A DNA stretch of 64,000 nt, taken from Capronia americana. Taxonomy: Eukaryota; Ascomycota; Eurotiomycetes; Chaetothyriales; Herpotrichiellaceae. Below the pieces are notes generated by a model. It saw only the letters and a list, made by a program, of their open reading frames with translations. It was not told the origin of the DNA and searched no databases. Position numbers and translations under genes: made by a program. Positions 63,701 to 64,000 of the stretch are shown here, piece by piece; position 1 is the stretch's first letter; the number at the start of each line of letters is the position of its first letter. The stretch lies in assembly GCA_016110215.1 (NCBI GenBank), contig JADWQD010000002.1, positions 2,542,001 to 2,606,000 on the forward strand, read 5' to 3'.

Positions 63701-64000
63701 TCGTATCGCGTCGTCTTGTCTTCTAGTTCTTGGACATTCTGCAGTTGCGCCTGATCTTCCTGCCGTTGTTTCTGCAGTGTTCGGACCTTTGTCTCCAGTG
63801 TTTTGATTACTTGTGCCTGGCGTGATCTGTCCTCTGCGGAGGGGTTAAACCCGTTGCGTTGAGGAGCTGGGGGCTGTGAGCGTGTGGTTGGCGCAGGTGC
63901 AGCCACTCTAGGACTTGTGACGTGCCTCGCTGCTTCTGGAAGCTCATCCTCCTTTAGATCCGACGAGACAGGTGTCGTTGGCTCTTCTTCCTCTGCAACT
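60742..64000 (-). CDS. Dynactin p150Glued subunit, C-terminal part cut by the window edge
   Basis: Largest dynactin subunit, linking dynein to cargo and microtubules (Neurospora ro-3, Aspergillus nudM). About 1086 residues of one uninterrupted exon are visible; the frame stays open to the right edge, so the N-terminal CAP-Gly domain lies outside. The visible part starts in an acidic, Pro/Thr-rich linker, then a long coiled coil (AQVIKTLETKVRTLQKQRQE onward, about 390 residues). A globular dynactin domain follows (KAIDLELGKMRAEQASLHLE to ADILVDMSEKLLSD). A second coiled coil (LQEEMARLKLRIQEQTIRIS) and a helical tail end the protein. Known partners bind the first coiled coil (dynein intermediate chain) and the C-terminus (Arp1 filament). 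Confidence 0.95.
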   Translation of the reverse strand, partial: VAEEEEPTTPVSSDLKEDELPEAARHVTSPRVAAPAPTTRSQPPAPQRNGFNPSAEDRSRQAQVIKTLETKVRTLQKQRQEDQAQLQNVQELEDKTTRYEGIIQTLQKKLKSNQQDIQDLKAKYEDAENRASKVPEHSAEHESELELATLDKEMAEERADMFESELEALKLKHEELELEAEILREENRELASVMSPEEKASAGWLQMERETERLRQALILLRDVTQQNEGDLKNEIKELQESIDELEQTASKYEETAAKLNRSEETNQHLREQLEAAEANDEILETMSAERDQSRNMIETLRRQVQDLEEHIQVADELESFHVEEEKRLHYQLDESEAMLHDKHRQVAQQEKTIEDLEYTLTKFRDVVQGLQSDIDELRRSREISELEANEMSSKSRAMMDLNLKLQNSAAKTQLKAIDLELGKMRAEQASLHLEIVQPFIPETFELDKKPILALLCFKRIKSKAQLCRAVLAERMRDRADLHENPMAVFAVMEKMNFIANLCDRFVHFMSTCSTDDFMKYAGAPFELEPVEQAMTSWVEALRRDELAHEGSEYLHRMADILVDMSEKLLSDSHENKAMELVASMSMAESYSDNIASQAQILAKIVQARLGPPKDDDEDSMLFEKKMDQLGIKARTIKYVSGKVLHALNDLRARSMCPGESTWGSFTDAESCAEAVTHSIRQVGEAVLNELNKIEVDEPLSYSSVIRLMTFAVSAEQQGDEMQATYASDVFEILSKQLQALQTKTDDLNTKSADISGATEFERRAAPWIVRAKEVKAKKAMSQDLQEEMARLKLRIQEQTIRISEKDKELEEQQVKVELLESRAKETKFKDDGVKEMKDEITKLRAENETASENLQRLEAEYQGLLESRDSQRLELEAIKQKGVPDGQGLPLGPADESASLRLKAEADQLRMEILSLQAAVRFLKTENRELMVPVSELARSAVQHSWLDPSHLKVAPRDEKTQQLRAESKDVFAHLMKMAKTAKPIKLGTSSVSKHDTTKGHASTWRAQTDTTLYKVLQHSEELERWNEMKDDLVKRARIVARPAPTSRRAVPQRQLLTVPGVKALDIEAEELELGPAVDGVRIV

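Noticed and set aside
1..64000. CRISPR arrays, viral remnants, rRNA or bacterial-type operons
   Set aside because: No regularly spaced direct repeats, no viral or transposase core motifs and no rRNA-like sequence were recognised by eye; the spaced repeats found are simple-sequence or coding repeats.

Overview
This 64-kb window is nuclear DNA of a filamentous ascomycete (Pezizomycotina). The support is short (about 45-80 nt) GT-AG introns in most genes, intergenic gaps of 0.3-1.7 kb, no operons, and a gene content typical of moulds: a Zn2Cys6 regulator, a Pth11/rhodopsin-type membrane protein, Clr5-domain proteins, a GPI-anchored Ser/Thr-rich wall protein, an intracellular GH2 beta-mannosidase and a Dal5-family transporter. 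The exact class cannot be fixed from the sequence alone. Splice junctions below were read by eye from donor and acceptor sites, reading phase and protein-family continuity.

Layout, left to right. 0-7.8 kb is housekeeping: 5' end of a PRPP synthetase (cut by the left edge), ribosomal protein eS6, anthranilate synthase component I (trp2) with a Gcn4/CPC1-type site upstream, a divergent coiled-coil protein with a C-terminal WGDF adaptor-ear motif, and a TBL1/Sif2-like LisH-WD40 protein. 9-19 kb: a TMEM115-like Golgi membrane protein, a secreted RNase T2, a small two-domain ABM-like barrel protein, an epsin (ENTH) and a Kre9/Knh1-like GPI protein. 19.7-25 kb: two tandem Clr5-domain genes with an intron at the same place, one carrying a three-copy 41-residue repeat. 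26-36.6 kb: FMC1, an F-box protein, the mismatch-repair gene pms1, carnitine acetyltransferase with both a mitochondrial presequence and a peroxisomal AKL tail, and Rrg7. 38-52 kb looks more accessory: a DUF3237 protein, a seven-exon rhodopsin-domain protein, a Zn2Cys6 regulator divergent from an orphan multi-span membrane protein, and a beta-mannosidase divergent from an allantoate-permease-like MFS transporter. 53-64 kb: a prolyl-oligopeptidase-family serine peptidase, mitochondrial uS7, a vacuolar Ca2+/H+ exchanger and the C-terminal part of dynactin p150Glued (cut by the right edge).

Functional links that can be argued: PRPP synthetase makes PRPP, a co-substrate of tryptophan synthesis, and trp2 supplies anthranilate to the same pathway; carnitine acetyltransferase, FMC1, Rrg7 and uS7m all serve mitochondria; epsin, the WGDF protein, the TMEM115-like protein and dynactin belong to membrane traffic. 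These are ordinary fungal neighbours rather than a co-regulated cluster. No virus, CRISPR array, rRNA, tRNA or intact transposon was seen. The least explained items are the tandem Clr5/TPR-like pair, the WGDF coiled-coil protein, the orphan membrane protein beside the Zn2Cys6 regulator, and the two-domain ABM-like protein.
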